From the NCBI GenBank assembly GCA_039030125.1, contig JBCCEV010000120.1, positions 1-13,320 on the forward strand: DNA of 13,320 nucleotides, in the 5' to 3' direction. Below the pieces are notes generated by a model, which was not told where the DNA came from, did not search any database, and saw nothing but the letters and a program-made list of their open reading frames with translations. Origin of the DNA: JBCCEV01 sp039030125. GTDB taxonomy: Bacteria > Pseudomonadota > Gammaproteobacteria > Ga0077536. Shown here piece after piece: positions 1 to 7,090 of the stretch. The translations under genes and the position numbers were made by a program. Positions within the stretch are counted from its first letter, which is position 1. Every line of letters starts with the position of its first letter.

Positions 1-120
1 AAATAATTGGTGTGGAGGAGTTTATTTTTAACAAAAAGGCATTTAATACTGCATGCTGTATCAATAAAAACGCATTACTCCAGGGTCGTTTTACAGCGTT
101 TTCACCACTGGGTATTCACA
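1..120. other. AT-rich left end, probably foreign to the contig
   Basis: This segment is visibly AT-rich compared with everything after about position 120. The porin frame stays open through it, but the residues do not look like a FadL barrel. A different plus frame, 3 to 128, is open and reads like a soluble protein rich in A/T-ending codons, then stops at TAA 126-128 just inside the porin sequence. I do not recognise that peptide. The abrupt change in composition and frame suggests a chimeric join near 100-125. Natural recombination is possible but less likely, given that the other end of the contig also looks chimeric. Confidence 0.45.
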
Positions 121-522
121 CCTGGACCTAACGCCATCGAATTCATGAACGGCCCGGCGCCCAATCGGCGCTTAGGCGCTCGCGATGGCATTGGCTTCGG
201 CTGGGGAAATCAAACTGTGTTCAAAACTGGTTTCATCTACCGTTTCAATGATCGGATCACGTTTCGAATGGGTTGGAATGGCGGCTCTCAGAACGTGCCT
301 GCCGATCAGACGTTATTGGGGGTCTTGGCGCCGGCTTCTTTCACCAATCACATCAATGGCGGAATGACCATCAAGCTGGGTGAAAATACCGAACTGAGCT
401 GGGGCTATATGCACGCCTTTGATGAGGAGCAGCGCGATACGAATTCTGCGCTATTGGGCGTTCCAGCAACGGCTCGCTTCGCCGGTGACGCTCTTGATAT
501 CGGCATCACCCGGCGTTTTTAG
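121..522 (+). pseudogene. FadL/OmpP1/TodX outer-membrane transport protein, C-terminal fragment
   Basis: This is the last ~133 residues of a FadL-family outer-membrane beta-barrel, which imports long-chain fatty acids or other hydrophobic compounds. Family members are usually 400-450 residues, so about two thirds is missing. Visible family features are the PGPNA turn at the start, an acidic-glycine stretch leading to GFGWGNQTVFKTGF, alternating strands such as YRFNDRITFRMGW, a loop with NHINGG, the strand ELSWGYMHAF, and a C-terminal phenylalanine after ITRR, as expected for a Bam-recognised barrel. The frame is open further upstream to position 7, but that part is AT-rich and unlike the family, so the gene is cut at the chimeric left end. 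Its TAG stop interlocks with the stop of the convergent transglutaminase-like gene. It fits the acyl-CoA genes downstream. Confidence 0.8.
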
Positions 523-1184
523 CTCTGTTCCTGCGTTTCACGCTCGACATCGGCATCAAAATCGCCCTCATCATTGCCAGCCATCACCGCCGGATACCTA
601 TCTTTGAAGGTTTTTTGAATCGCCGCGAGCGGCACGTCATCAAAATCGCCGCGATACGCCAGGTACTCCATATGCTCCCGTCCATCAAGGTCGAAAGGGT
701 GGTAGATCGAGTCTTCGGTGCCATCAAAATCGAGAGGTTTTATCCGAAATTTCTCGCAGAGTTCGATATTAAAGGCCGGAGTGGCCTTGACCCATCGACC
801 GTCGAGAAGAATGTCGGTGTAACCATGCCAATAAAACTCGTCGGTTCCCATCTCGCGCCGCATACGCTCGGTTGAGAGATGATTTTTAACATCTGCGTAG
901 CCTAAGCGCGCCGGGATCCCGGCCGCGCGGCAGGCAGCACCTAGTAATACCGCCTTTGACACGCACCAGCCCCGTTGAGTGGCGAGCACCGTACTCGCAC
1001 GCAGCCCCTCGACGCTTAGATCAATGATATAGGGGTCATAGCGGATCTGATCGCGTACGGCGAAATATAAACTCACCGCCCGCTCTCGCGGGGTCGCGGC
1101 GGCATCACTATTGCGATCGGTGAAGGCGGCCACGCTAGGCTCGGAAAAATTGAGAAATTGGGTTTCTTGAAGTTCTGCTTGCAC
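519..1184 (-). CDS. Transglutaminase-like (cysteine protease fold) protein
   Basis: A 221-residue cytoplasmic protein with a transglutaminase-core domain at about residues 35-140. The nucleophile motif is GWCVSKAVLLGAACRAAGIP with Cys74, followed by RLGYADV. The histidine motif is FYWHGYTDILLDGRWVKATP with His120. In classical transglutaminase-like enzymes the third residue is Asp in a W-x-x-x-D-P-T context. Here the corresponding stretch reads WVKATPAFN, so the Asp is replaced. I recall this variant as normal for a bacterial transglutaminase subfamily, so it need not be inactive. The substrate is unknown. I chose the GTG at 1184 because AGGTGA lies just upstream (1196-1191). A GTG five codons earlier (1199) is the alternative and has no Shine-Dalgarno site. 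The C-terminus is strongly acidic. Its stop shares bases with the stop of the convergent porin gene. Confidence 0.8.
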   Translation of the reverse strand: MQAELQETQFLNFSEPSVAAFTDRNSDAAATPRERAVSLYFAVRDQIRYDPYIIDLSVEGLRASTVLATQRGWCVSKAVLLGAACRAAGIPARLGYADVKNHLSTERMRREMGTDEFYWHGYTDILLDGRWVKATPAFNIELCEKFRIKPLDFDGTEDSIYHPFDLDGREHMEYLAYRGDFDDVPLAAIQKTFKDRYPAVMAGNDEGDFDADVERETQEQS

Positions 1185-1199
1185 AGTGTCACCTATCAC

Positions 1200-1561
1200 A
1201 ATTAGGACGCGCTTGCGCCGTTATCTACCGTACAGTGCGGCCAGGCAAATTGCCGGACTCACCGGGTATCGTATTTCATCCTGCAAGGTCTTCCCCAACA
1301 ACGGCCACCCGGAGACGAAGCGCATACTGAAGCCGCTGCGTTCAAGTCCGTGGCGCTGAGGCACCCCATCCGCCCCCGGCCGGCGGTGTTGGAGATGGCG
1401 CAACTTAATTGCCGCGCGGGAACATGTCAGCGCACGCGTCCGTCGCACCAGCGCTCATCACGAGCGCGAAGGCGTTATCATCGGGTGGTTCCAGAGTTTC
1501 TCTCCTGACCTTGTAGCGGCATATTTTAAACATCGACCCACCCAGGCCATAGGAGCACGGT
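1200..1561. other. Intergenic region without a recognisable gene
   Basis: This is the longest non-coding stretch in the bacterial part. It lies between the starts of the divergent transglutaminase-like and DUF1330 genes, so it should hold both promoters. Open frames on both strands (plus 1201-1359, minus 1221-1448 and 1405-1596) show no family I recognise and no good ribosome site. I saw no clear -35/-10 pair, hairpin or repeat. A short decayed gene cannot be excluded. Confidence 0.5.
1551..1555 (+). promoter_or_regulatory. Shine-Dalgarno site for the DUF1330 gene
   Basis: AGGAG with 6 nt spacing to the ATG at 1562. It supports the chosen start and translation of the DUF1330-MOSC pair. Confidence 0.75.
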
Positions 1562-1855
1562 ATGGCGGCGTACCTTATCGCAATGGTTGAAATCACTGAT
1601 CCGGATCAATATTCGAAATACATTGCAGTTAGCCCCGGCGTGCTCGAGCAGTACGGAGGCAAATTCTTAGTGCGCGGCGGCGAGATCACCAATCTTGAAG
1701 GCGATGCCGGCGAAAAACGGGTCGTTGTGGTTGAATTTGAGTCGATCGACGCGCTCAAAATCTTTTATGACTCACCAGAATATGTGGCCGCACGAGGATT
1801 ACGGGCCGGGGCCGCTGATGCGTTGATGATCGCGGTGCCGGGTTACCAGCCTTAG
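1562..1855 (+). CDS. DUF1330 domain protein
   Basis: A 97-residue protein that is one DUF1330 domain, a small dimeric alpha-beta barrel (ferredoxin-like) family. Visible family features are the first strand AYLIAMVEITDPDQY, a mid-region GGKFLVRGGE, a paired strand KRVVVVEFESIDALKIFYDS followed by PEY, and a short hydrophobic last strand ending in PGYQP. The length matches the family. The biochemical role of DUF1330 is not established. Relatives resemble small monooxygenase- or dehydratase-like barrels. The start is the ATG with AGGAG upstream. The MOSC gene begins 3 nt after the stop, so the two are almost certainly co-transcribed. Confidence 0.9.
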   Translation: MAAYLIAMVEITDPDQYSKYIAVSPGVLEQYGGKFLVRGGEITNLEGDAGEKRVVVVEFESIDALKIFYDSPEYVAARGLRAGAADALMIAVPGYQP

Positions 1856-1858
1856 GTC

Positions 1859-2377
1859 GTGAGGCAAGTGACTGCGCGCGCCGTTAAGGATTTGATGGAC
1901 AGCTTACCCGGCACCGGGCGCATCGTCTGGCTAGGCCTTCGAACGCAAAAGCGCGGGGCGATTACACATGCGCAGTCCTTCGTTGTTTCCCCCGAAGATG
2001 GGATTGATGGTGACCATTACCAAGCGCGGAGTCGCAAGCGCCAGATCACGTTGGTACAGTCCGAACATCTAGAAGTTATCGCCAACTTTGTTGGCCAATC
2101 AATAATTCGACCCGAGCAATTACGCCGCAACGCCGTGGTTTCTGGAATCAACCTTTTGGCTCTCGCTAAACGGCGCTTTAGAGTCGGTACTGTTGAATTG
2201 CAAGGCACGGGGCATTGCCATCCGTGCTCACGAATGGAGGAAACTTTTGGCGCCGGTGGCTACAACGCCGTGCGCGGTCATGGCGGTATTACGGCGAGGA
2301 TCCTCAGCGCTGGCACCATTCACCTCGGGGATCAGGTTGCCGTGGTGAACGAGGTTCAAGCGGTACCCGTTTCGTAG
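1859..2377 (+). CDS. MOSC domain protein
   Basis: A 172-residue single-domain MOSC (MOCO sulfurase C-terminal) protein. Such domains occur in molybdenum-cofactor sulfurases and in mARC/YiiM-type Mo enzymes, where a conserved Cys binds or delivers the metal-sulfur centre. Here the GHCHPCSRME motif gives Cys120 and Cys123. Other family marks are GIDGDHY (48-54), RQITLVQSEH (61-70), RRNAVVSGINL (89-99) and GGYNAVRGHGGITARIL (133-149). It is small, as in stand-alone bacterial MOSC proteins of unknown substrate. The start is taken as GTG 1859, since family members usually start about ten residues before the SLPGTGRIVWLGLR region. GTG 1868 and ATG 1895 are alternatives. Its 3' end overlaps the convergent oxidoreductase gene by 22 nt. 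Confidence 0.87.
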   Translation: MRQVTARAVKDLMDSLPGTGRIVWLGLRTQKRGAITHAQSFVVSPEDGIDGDHYQARSRKRQITLVQSEHLEVIANFVGQSIIRPEQLRRNAVVSGINLLALAKRRFRVGTVELQGTGHCHPCSRMEETFGAGGYNAVRGHGGITARILSAGTIHLGDQVAVVNEVQAVPVS

Positions 2378-3405
2378 GCCAGCCACCGCGTTGGTAGAGC
2401 CGCAATTTCAGAAACGAGCTCACGGGGCATGTTATCGGGCATCTCATAGCTTACGCTTGCAAAAACGCCGTCTGCATAGCCGCCAAAGCGTTCAATGACC
2501 TTATCCTTGATCTCATGATGAAGGCCCACCGCGGCGACCTGATGCACCATCTCGTCGGGAATCAGGCCGCTGAGCTTGTCCCACTTACCCGCTTTCGTGA
2601 GCGCATTGAGTTCGCGACCCAGATCTCCCAAGTCGTGCGCTTCGAATACCGGCCAATAGGCTGGTGTGGACCCGTAGAAACCGATCCGCATACGCACCCA
2701 TTCGATCATTTCGTCTAACGCCTGCTGATCACGGCCGGTGGCGATGTAGCCGCCGCCAATGATTGCAAAGTTCTCCCGCAATCGCCCGCTCTTCGCCAAG
2801 CCAGCGTCAACCCCTGGTAATACAGCTTGCTCGATGTAAAGCGGCGTACAGAATGGATGTAAGTAGACCGCATCGGCGACCTCCCCCGACAAATTCAGCA
2901 TGCGCGGACCAACCGCGGCGAGCGCAATGGCCGGTAACGGCCTATCGTCATCCTCCGGCACGAAGTTAGGGGTCATTAAGGAAAATCGATAATGCTCGCC
3001 CTCAAAACTTAACTTGTCACCAAACTTCCAGCAGCGCCAAATGGCTCTCAATGCGTTCGCGTATTCACGCAGTCGGGGCGCGGGTGCTGACCAAGGCACG
3101 CTGAAACGTTTTTCGTTGTGGGCGCGAATTTGCGGGCCGAGTCCCAGAGTGAATCGTCCGCCGCACGCCTGATTGAGGTCCCAGGCCAAGTGCGCAGCGG
3201 ACATTGGCGATCTTAAAAACGCGATCGCGACGCCAGTGGTCAGCTCAAGCTTCTCGCCGGTGCTCGCGGCGACGGCGAGCGGTAAGAATGGATCGTGGCG
3301 ATTTTCTAGCGTTACGATTCCGGTATACCCGGCGGCGGCGATCTGATGCGTCCGTTCAGCAACGGCGCCAAGATCCGCCTGAGGAAGGGTGTTGAATATT
3401 TTCAT
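2356..3405 (-). CDS. Luciferase-like (LLM class) flavin/F420-dependent oxidoreductase
   Basis: A 349-residue TIM-barrel oxidoreductase of the bacterial luciferase superfamily, closest by eye to the TIGR03617 F420-type subfamily. Diagnostic stretches are GYTGIVTLENRHDPF near residues 26-40, the strand LELTTGVAIAFLRSP (53-67), GGRFTLGLGPQIRAHNEKRF (82-101), VPWSAPAPRLREYANALRAIW, and PAIALAAVGPRMLNLSGEVAD in the middle. Members bind coenzyme F420 or FMN, and sequence alone does not tell which. A gammaproteobacterium may use FMN or import/make F420. It is the last gene of a minus-strand operon. Its ATG overlaps the glycosyltransferase stop as ATGA, and there is no strong Shine-Dalgarno site, so translation is probably coupled. 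The substrate is unknown. The isomerase in the same operon hints at aromatic or terpenoid catabolism. Confidence 0.87.
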   Translation of the reverse strand: MKIFNTLPQADLGAVAERTHQIAAAGYTGIVTLENRHDPFLPLAVAASTGEKLELTTGVAIAFLRSPMSAAHLAWDLNQACGGRFTLGLGPQIRAHNEKRFSVPWSAPAPRLREYANALRAIWRCWKFGDKLSFEGEHYRFSLMTPNFVPEDDDRPLPAIALAAVGPRMLNLSGEVADAVYLHPFCTPLYIEQAVLPGVDAGLAKSGRLRENFAIIGGGYIATGRDQQALDEMIEWVRMRIGFYGSTPAYWPVFEAHDLGDLGRELNALTKAGKWDKLSGLIPDEMVHQVAAVGLHHEIKDKVIERFGGYADGVFASVSYEMPDNMPRELVSEIAALPTRWLAYETGTA

Positions 3406-5183
3406 GGCTGACTTTGTATGTAGAGTCGTTTGTAGTGTGCGATTTCGGCCGCGACAGTGTCTTCGCCTTGGAGTTCGGCGAGGATAGCTGCCGCCCGATT
3501 ATTATGGTGTGCCGCCAGCGCTATTAATAATCTTGGGTCTGTTCTTCTATCGAGATCTATTTCCACGTGCGCCGCATCGATCTCGCCCGTCATCAACAAG
3601 GCGCCAATCGCCGCTTGTTGTTCAATGTTTTCATGCGCACTAAGCGCGTGCCATATCGACCTCGCCTCGTCGTATTCGTTGCGCTGCCAATGCGCGTGGG
3701 CCAGCACGTTGTACGCCGCGTTTGAAGGTAAGGCGGCCTCGCAATCCTCGATGGGGATGGTACTCGGTAGGATATTGCGAAATCCAACCAACCACACATT
3801 GAATGCCGAGACGCAGGCAATTTCGTGCGCAGTCTGATTACCGGGTGCCATTTCGAGCGCGGCCTTGCTTTCTGAAATAGCGTACTCATAGTAACCAAGT
3901 TCGCTGGCCGCGCGTGCGATTAAAAGTTGATCAGCGACGAAGGTTTTTTCATGGTCTGCGCGGTCAATCGGCGACTGACTAACCACCAACATCAACACCG
4001 CTGCACCAAGCGCAGCCTTAAATTTCGAACGATCAGTCGCGAGCCGCGTCACGCCGCCGGCAATTACCGCCAGCAACGGCACCAACAGCAGTCGAAAACG
4101 CGCACTCACATAAAACAGCAAAATCCCGAACGCTAGCGCGCCCGCCGATACCGCGAGTGCTCGCATATGCGGCAACCGCCAGCCGAGAACCAAGCCCGCG
4201 GCCGACAGCGTCACTAACAGGCTCCAATTCAGTGGATTTAGTGCCAGCAGGGGCGCGCGGCGTTTATGAAAAATGTAAGTCTTATTGTTGTATTGTTCAA
4301 AGTCATTACACAGAAAATAAAGCTTCTGAGCAAAGAGTTTAACCAGCCTTAGCGGTTCGTCTAACGCATCTGCCAGAAAACGATCGCGCCAGTAACGATT
4401 CCTCTCGTCAATGCTCGCAGTGCTTGCCAAATGTTCTTTGCTGTAGATCGCATCGGCTTCTAAGCGCGCCGCGTTGGCGCCTGCGTCACGGCTTTCGACC
4501 GTGAGTTGGTGTTCAAAATAGCGCCCGTTGGAACCTGGTCGATTAGCCGCCCATAAGTTGAATGCGCCTTGCCAGGGCAGGATTCGCGGCTCGCCACCAA
4601 GATGCATATTGACGCCGGCCATCACCATCAGCGGCATCGCGAAAGCGCACAACAGTGCGATCCGACGCGAGGAATCAAGCACGCGCCACTGAACCGCGAT
4701 CCAGGCGATTGCGAGCACCAATAAATGCGGCCGGGTCAAGATCGCCAAACCCAGCAACAATCCGGCAAACCCTGGTCTCCGACCAGTCACATCGCAGGAG
4801 CGCTCGATAGCCGCCAGCATCAATGTGATGGCCAATGTCACATCGAGCGGATCGCCGACAAAATGCAATACCACCGGATTGAAACCAAATAGGCTTCCCG
4901 CCAAGAGCGCCGCCGTCTCACTCTGCCAAACCTGCTTGGCCAAGCGCCAGATCAAAACTGTGCTGAGGAGGTGCAATAGGAAATTGAAACAACGTGCCGC
5001 TAAAGGCAAATCCTCAAAGGGGACCCCCGCGATTAAAAAGGTACTGAGTATGGCGGGGTAAAAAGGCGCGCGATAAAACGGTTCGCCAGCCAAGGATCCC
5101 GTTGCCATGCGCTCACTGAGCGCAAGGATTTCGCGTCCGTCGAGTACCGGGTACAGCCCCAACACGGACAGGCTATAGCCCAT
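3402..5183 (-). CDS. GT39-like integral-membrane glycosyltransferase with C-terminal repeat-like tail
   Basis: A GT-C fold membrane protein like the dolichyl-/polyprenyl-phosphate-mannose-protein mannosyltransferase (GT39) family, which transfers a sugar from a lipid carrier on the periplasmic side. From the ATG the first loop carries DGREILALSERMATG and PFYRAPFYPAIL, the acidic loop and YRxPxYP motif of the family. Many hydrophobic segments follow up to about residue 395. Residues ~410-593 form a soluble helical tail with TPR-like pairs (ADQLLIARAASELGYYEYAI; NEYDEARSIWHAL; GEIDAAHVEI). The marked start is the ATG at 5183, giving 593 residues, but this cuts the first membrane segment in half. 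The same frame runs upstream to a CTG at 5273 with a strong AAAGGAG, giving 623 residues. The acceptor is unknown. It overlaps the downstream oxidoreductase start by 4 nt. Confidence 0.82.
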   Translation of the reverse strand: MGYSLSVLGLYPVLDGREILALSERMATGSLAGEPFYRAPFYPAILSTFLIAGVPFEDLPLAARCFNFLLHLLSTVLIWRLAKQVWQSETAALLAGSLFGFNPVVLHFVGDPLDVTLAITLMLAAIERSCDVTGRRPGFAGLLLGLAILTRPHLLVLAIAWIAVQWRVLDSSRRIALLCAFAMPLMVMAGVNMHLGGEPRILPWQGAFNLWAANRPGSNGRYFEHQLTVESRDAGANAARLEADAIYSKEHLASTASIDERNRYWRDRFLADALDEPLRLVKLFAQKLYFLCNDFEQYNNKTYIFHKRRAPLLALNPLNWSLLVTLSAAGLVLGWRLPHMRALAVSAGALAFGILLFYVSARFRLLLVPLLAVIAGGVTRLATDRSKFKAALGAAVLMLVVSQSPIDRADHEKTFVADQLLIARAASELGYYEYAISESKAALEMAPGNQTAHEIACVSAFNVWLVGFRNILPSTIPIEDCEAALPSNAAYNVLAHAHWQRNEYDEARSIWHALSAHENIEQQAAIGALLMTGEIDAAHVEIDLDRRTDPRLLIALAAHHNNRAAAILAELQGEDTVAAEIAHYKRLYIQSQP

Positions 5184-5269
5184 CAGATGAGCCGCCGAAT
5201 AAATAGCAACCCCGCCGAAAAGAACAAGCCGTGCAAGCTCCGCAGGACGGCTGATGTACCCAGCACCGT

Positions 5270-5872
5270 TCAGCGAATGAGCTCCTTTGCCCGCTCCAAA
5301 CGCTCAAGCCCCCAAAAGAGCTGCTCGTCGATGAGATAACTCGGTACGCCGAAAACGCCAGCATCCTCTGCTTCCTGTTGGATCCTGTCGTGCCGAGCAC
5401 GCCCCGCGCTCGCCGCGTAGGCTGCAAAATCCGCACCGTCGTAACCGCACTCGTCAAGCAATCGACTGAGTACCTCGACATCCTCGATATCAAGCTCGCG
5501 CCGCCAAAAGCGTTCATAAACCGCGTCGTGGAAAGCCCGGAAATCACGCTGATCTTGGGCATAGAGAAAAGCGATATGCGCTAAGGATGAATCGAAGATC
5601 TTACGGGGGCCACGCACTGTTAAGCCGCGGCGATTCGCTTCTCGCCGACAGTCCATGTACGCGTAACGGACCCGGCGCCACTGGTGATCGTTGCGCGTTT
5701 GAAGCACATCGGCGCCTTGTTCGTCTAACTCAGCGGCGCCCAGATATTTTGGGATCTGCAATGTATAAGGCAGCGTGATGATCTCAATCTGTTCACTCAG
5801 TTCCCATAACGCATCTTGTGCCAAATAGGCATAAGGGCTTTTGTAATCGAAATAGTGAATCAATTTTTTCAC
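5270..5872 (-). CDS. DsbA-family 2-hydroxychromene-2-carboxylate isomerase-like protein
   Basis: A 200-residue thioredoxin-fold protein of the DsbA/GST-kappa group that includes 2-hydroxychromene-2-carboxylate isomerase, a glutathione-dependent enzyme of naphthalene-type aromatic degradation. The N-terminal strand and active site read YFDYKSPYAYLA, with Ser12 in the place of the DsbA cysteine, typical of the isomerase and kappa-GST group. The cis-proline motif is FGVPSYLI at about 174-181, followed by LFWGLERL, also typical. The helical insert lies between. It starts at GTG 5872 with AAGGA (5883-5879) upstream. There is no signal peptide, so it is cytoplasmic. It is the first recognised gene of the minus operon with the glycosyltransferase and LLM oxidoreductase. 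The exact substrate is not determinable. Many such proteins are annotated only as DsbA family. Confidence 0.87.
   Translation of the reverse strand: MKKLIHYFDYKSPYAYLAQDALWELSEQIEIITLPYTLQIPKYLGAAELDEQGADVLQTRNDHQWRRVRYAYMDCRREANRRGLTVRGPRKIFDSSLAHIAFLYAQDQRDFRAFHDAVYERFWRRELDIEDVEVLSRLLDECGYDGADFAAYAASAGRARHDRIQQEAEDAGVFGVPSYLIDEQLFWGLERLERAKELIR
5271..5288 (-). promoter_or_regulatory. Strong Shine-Dalgarno site and probable CTG start of the glycosyltransferase
   Basis: On the minus strand AAAGGAG (5288-5282) is followed after 8 nt by CTG (5273-5271), in frame with the glycosyltransferase. The CTG overlaps the isomerase stop as CTGA, the usual geometry of ATGA/GTGA coupling. No ATG, GTG or TTG is in frame between the upstream in-frame stop (5306-5304) and ATG 5183. 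The added 30 residues contain LARLVLFGGVAIYSAAHL, which completes a first transmembrane helix. Confidence 0.55.
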
Positions 5873-6006
5873 GATCTTTCCTTAGGCTTGTTGGAGGTGG
5901 CGTAAAGCAATTTGTTATCCATTTCCAGATTTCGATAGTAAAACAGATTAGAATCCTCGCCCTCATAATAAAACGAGCGAACTGGATAGTTCGCCAATCG
6001 GTTGCC
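5873..6006. promoter_or_regulatory. Divergent promoter region of isomerase operon and kinase gene
   Basis: About 134 bp, visibly richer in A/T than its neighbours, separates the divergent starts. On the plus strand TTGTTA (5912-5917) and GATAGT (5934-5939), 16 bp apart, make a weak sigma-70-like pair for the kinase. On the minus strand an open frame runs through the whole region and ends in a TGA that overlaps the isomerase start as GTGA. An internal ATG at 5922 would give a 17-residue peptide. Whether this is a leader peptide, a gene remnant or chance is open. Confidence 0.4.
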
Positions 6007-7014
6007 GTGACCCTGGACGAAGTTAGAGATCCCCTTAACGCTTTCATACGCGAAACGATCGGTAGCGAGCGTTCGCTGGCAAATCTTAAAGAATCGGATG
6101 GCCATGCCGGCCTGACATTTTTGTTTGACGTGCAGCACGGGGCGGTCGTGGAAGGGCGCTATGTATTGAAAGTGCCACCGCGCGGCGTCACCAGACGCGG
6201 CAACACCGATGTCTTTCGCCAGGCACCGCTATTGCGAGCGCTGCACGCCGGCGGGCTCAAGGTACCTGATATTCCATGGGCGGAAGAAGAAAACGTATGG
6301 TTCGATGTGCCCTTTATTATTATGGAGCGCCTCTCAGGGGACGTCTTTTTTGTCTGGGACCCCCACCAACGATTTTCTCGCCAACAAGAACAAACCACTG
6401 AACTGTGGCATCAGTGTTTGGCGGCCCTGCCCGATCTCCATCACTTCGATTGGCAACGGAATCTCGCCGAATGGCAAGAGCCACAGTCTCCTGAAACGCT
6501 CATTCACCATTGGGACAACGTGCTTCCCCAGGCCGCCGAGCAAGAATGGAAAGATGAAGGTCTGCGCGCTCGCGAGGCCCTGCTCGCCAACTTACCAACG
6601 GATGACCCTATCGGCTTGTTTCACGGCGATTATCAACCTGGCAACGTCCTCTACGATGGTGCGATGAAGTTAAGTGGCATTATCGACTGGGAGTTATCGG
6701 GGATCGGCGGTACCTTGATCGATCTAGGCTGGATAATGATGCTCGGCGAATCCGACATTTGGATCGATCCAACCTGGCGCCCGATCCATGCGCCAACGCC
6801 GGCAGAGACGCGATCTCAATACGAATCGTTAATGGGGCAAACCTTCCCAAGCTTGGAGTGGCATGAGGCCTACGCGTGTTTTCGAATGGGATGCATTGGT
6901 GGCATTAACGTCAAACTCCACCGTAAGGGACAACGTCACGACCCTATTTGGGAACATATGGTGCCCTCCGTGCTCCCAGCGTTTCGGCGTGTTAGCGAAC
7001 TTCTGCTGGCGTAA
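6007..7014 (+). CDS. Phosphotransferase family protein (APH fold, ACAD10/11- or LvaA-like kinase)
   Basis: A 335-residue aminoglycoside-phosphotransferase-fold kinase of the group that includes the kinase half of ACAD10/ACAD11. From Met1 at GTG 6007 the motifs are GHAGLTFLFDV, the lysine strand YVLKVPP (Lys55), RRGNTDVFRQAPLLRALHAG, the hinge region IIMERLSGDVFFVWDP, the catalytic loop LFHGDYQPGNVLYD (206-217; Asp208, Asn213) and the metal-binding IIDWELSGIGG (Asp227). The C-terminus contains NVKLHRKGQRHDPIWEH, typical of the group. Known relatives phosphorylate 4-hydroxyacyl-CoAs (LvaA, ACAD10/11) rather than antibiotics, and the neighbouring thiolase fits this. The frame extends back to 5818 over the isomerase gene. 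I placed the start at 6007 because homologues begin at this point, but no good Shine-Dalgarno site is visible. Confidence 0.87.
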   Translation: MTLDEVRDPLNAFIRETIGSERSLANLKESDGHAGLTFLFDVQHGAVVEGRYVLKVPPRGVTRRGNTDVFRQAPLLRALHAGGLKVPDIPWAEEENVWFDVPFIIMERLSGDVFFVWDPHQRFSRQQEQTTELWHQCLAALPDLHHFDWQRNLAEWQEPQSPETLIHHWDNVLPQAAEQEWKDEGLRAREALLANLPTDDPIGLFHGDYQPGNVLYDGAMKLSGIIDWELSGIGGTLIDLGWIMMLGESDIWIDPTWRPIHAPTPAETRSQYESLMGQTFPSLEWHEAYACFRMGCIGGINVKLHRKGQRHDPIWEHMVPSVLPAFRRVSELLLA

Positions 7015-7019
7015 CCACT

Positions 7020-7070
7020 GAAAAATGACGCGGCGACCTTAATCCACTACTATCTGTCGCCTCATTTTTC
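7020..7070. terminator. Imperfect hairpin between kinase and thiolase, possible bidirectional terminator
   Basis: Left arm GAAAAATGACGCGGCGAC (7020-7037) pairs with right arm GTCGCCTCATTTTTC (7056-7070), 15 bp with one 3-nt bulge (CGC) and an 18-nt loop. The GC-rich tip (GGCGAC/GTCGCC) is followed by a T-run on the plus strand and, by symmetry, on the minus strand, as in intrinsic terminators. It lies 5 nt after the kinase stop and 20 nt before the thiolase ATG. It could also be a structured leader of the thiolase transcript. The large loop lowers confidence. Confidence 0.5.
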
Positions 7071-7078
7071 GCCCATAC

Positions 7079-7083
7079 AGGAG
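7079..7083 (+). promoter_or_regulatory. Shine-Dalgarno site of the thiolase gene
   Basis: AGGAG with 7 nt spacing to the ATG at 7091, fixing the thiolase start. Confidence 0.8.
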
Positions 7084-7090
7084 ATAGCCC

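Noticed and set aside
1201..1359. Open plus frame in the 1200-1561 gap as a decayed gene
   Set aside because: The translation has no ATG near its start and no family I recognise, so I cannot support it as a gene.
3457..3837. 126-codon plus-strand frame opposite the glycosyltransferase tail
   Set aside because: Ser/Ala/Cys-rich shadow without a ribosome site or recognisable domain.
5818..6006. N-terminal extension of the kinase to ATG 5818
   Set aside because: It would overlap the isomerase start, includes the promoter region, and is not family-like; homologues begin near 6007.
6007..7014. Aminoglycoside resistance kinase
   Set aside because: The APH fold is present, but the group-specific motifs match ACAD10/11-like phosphotransferases, and the neighbours are acyl-CoA genes.
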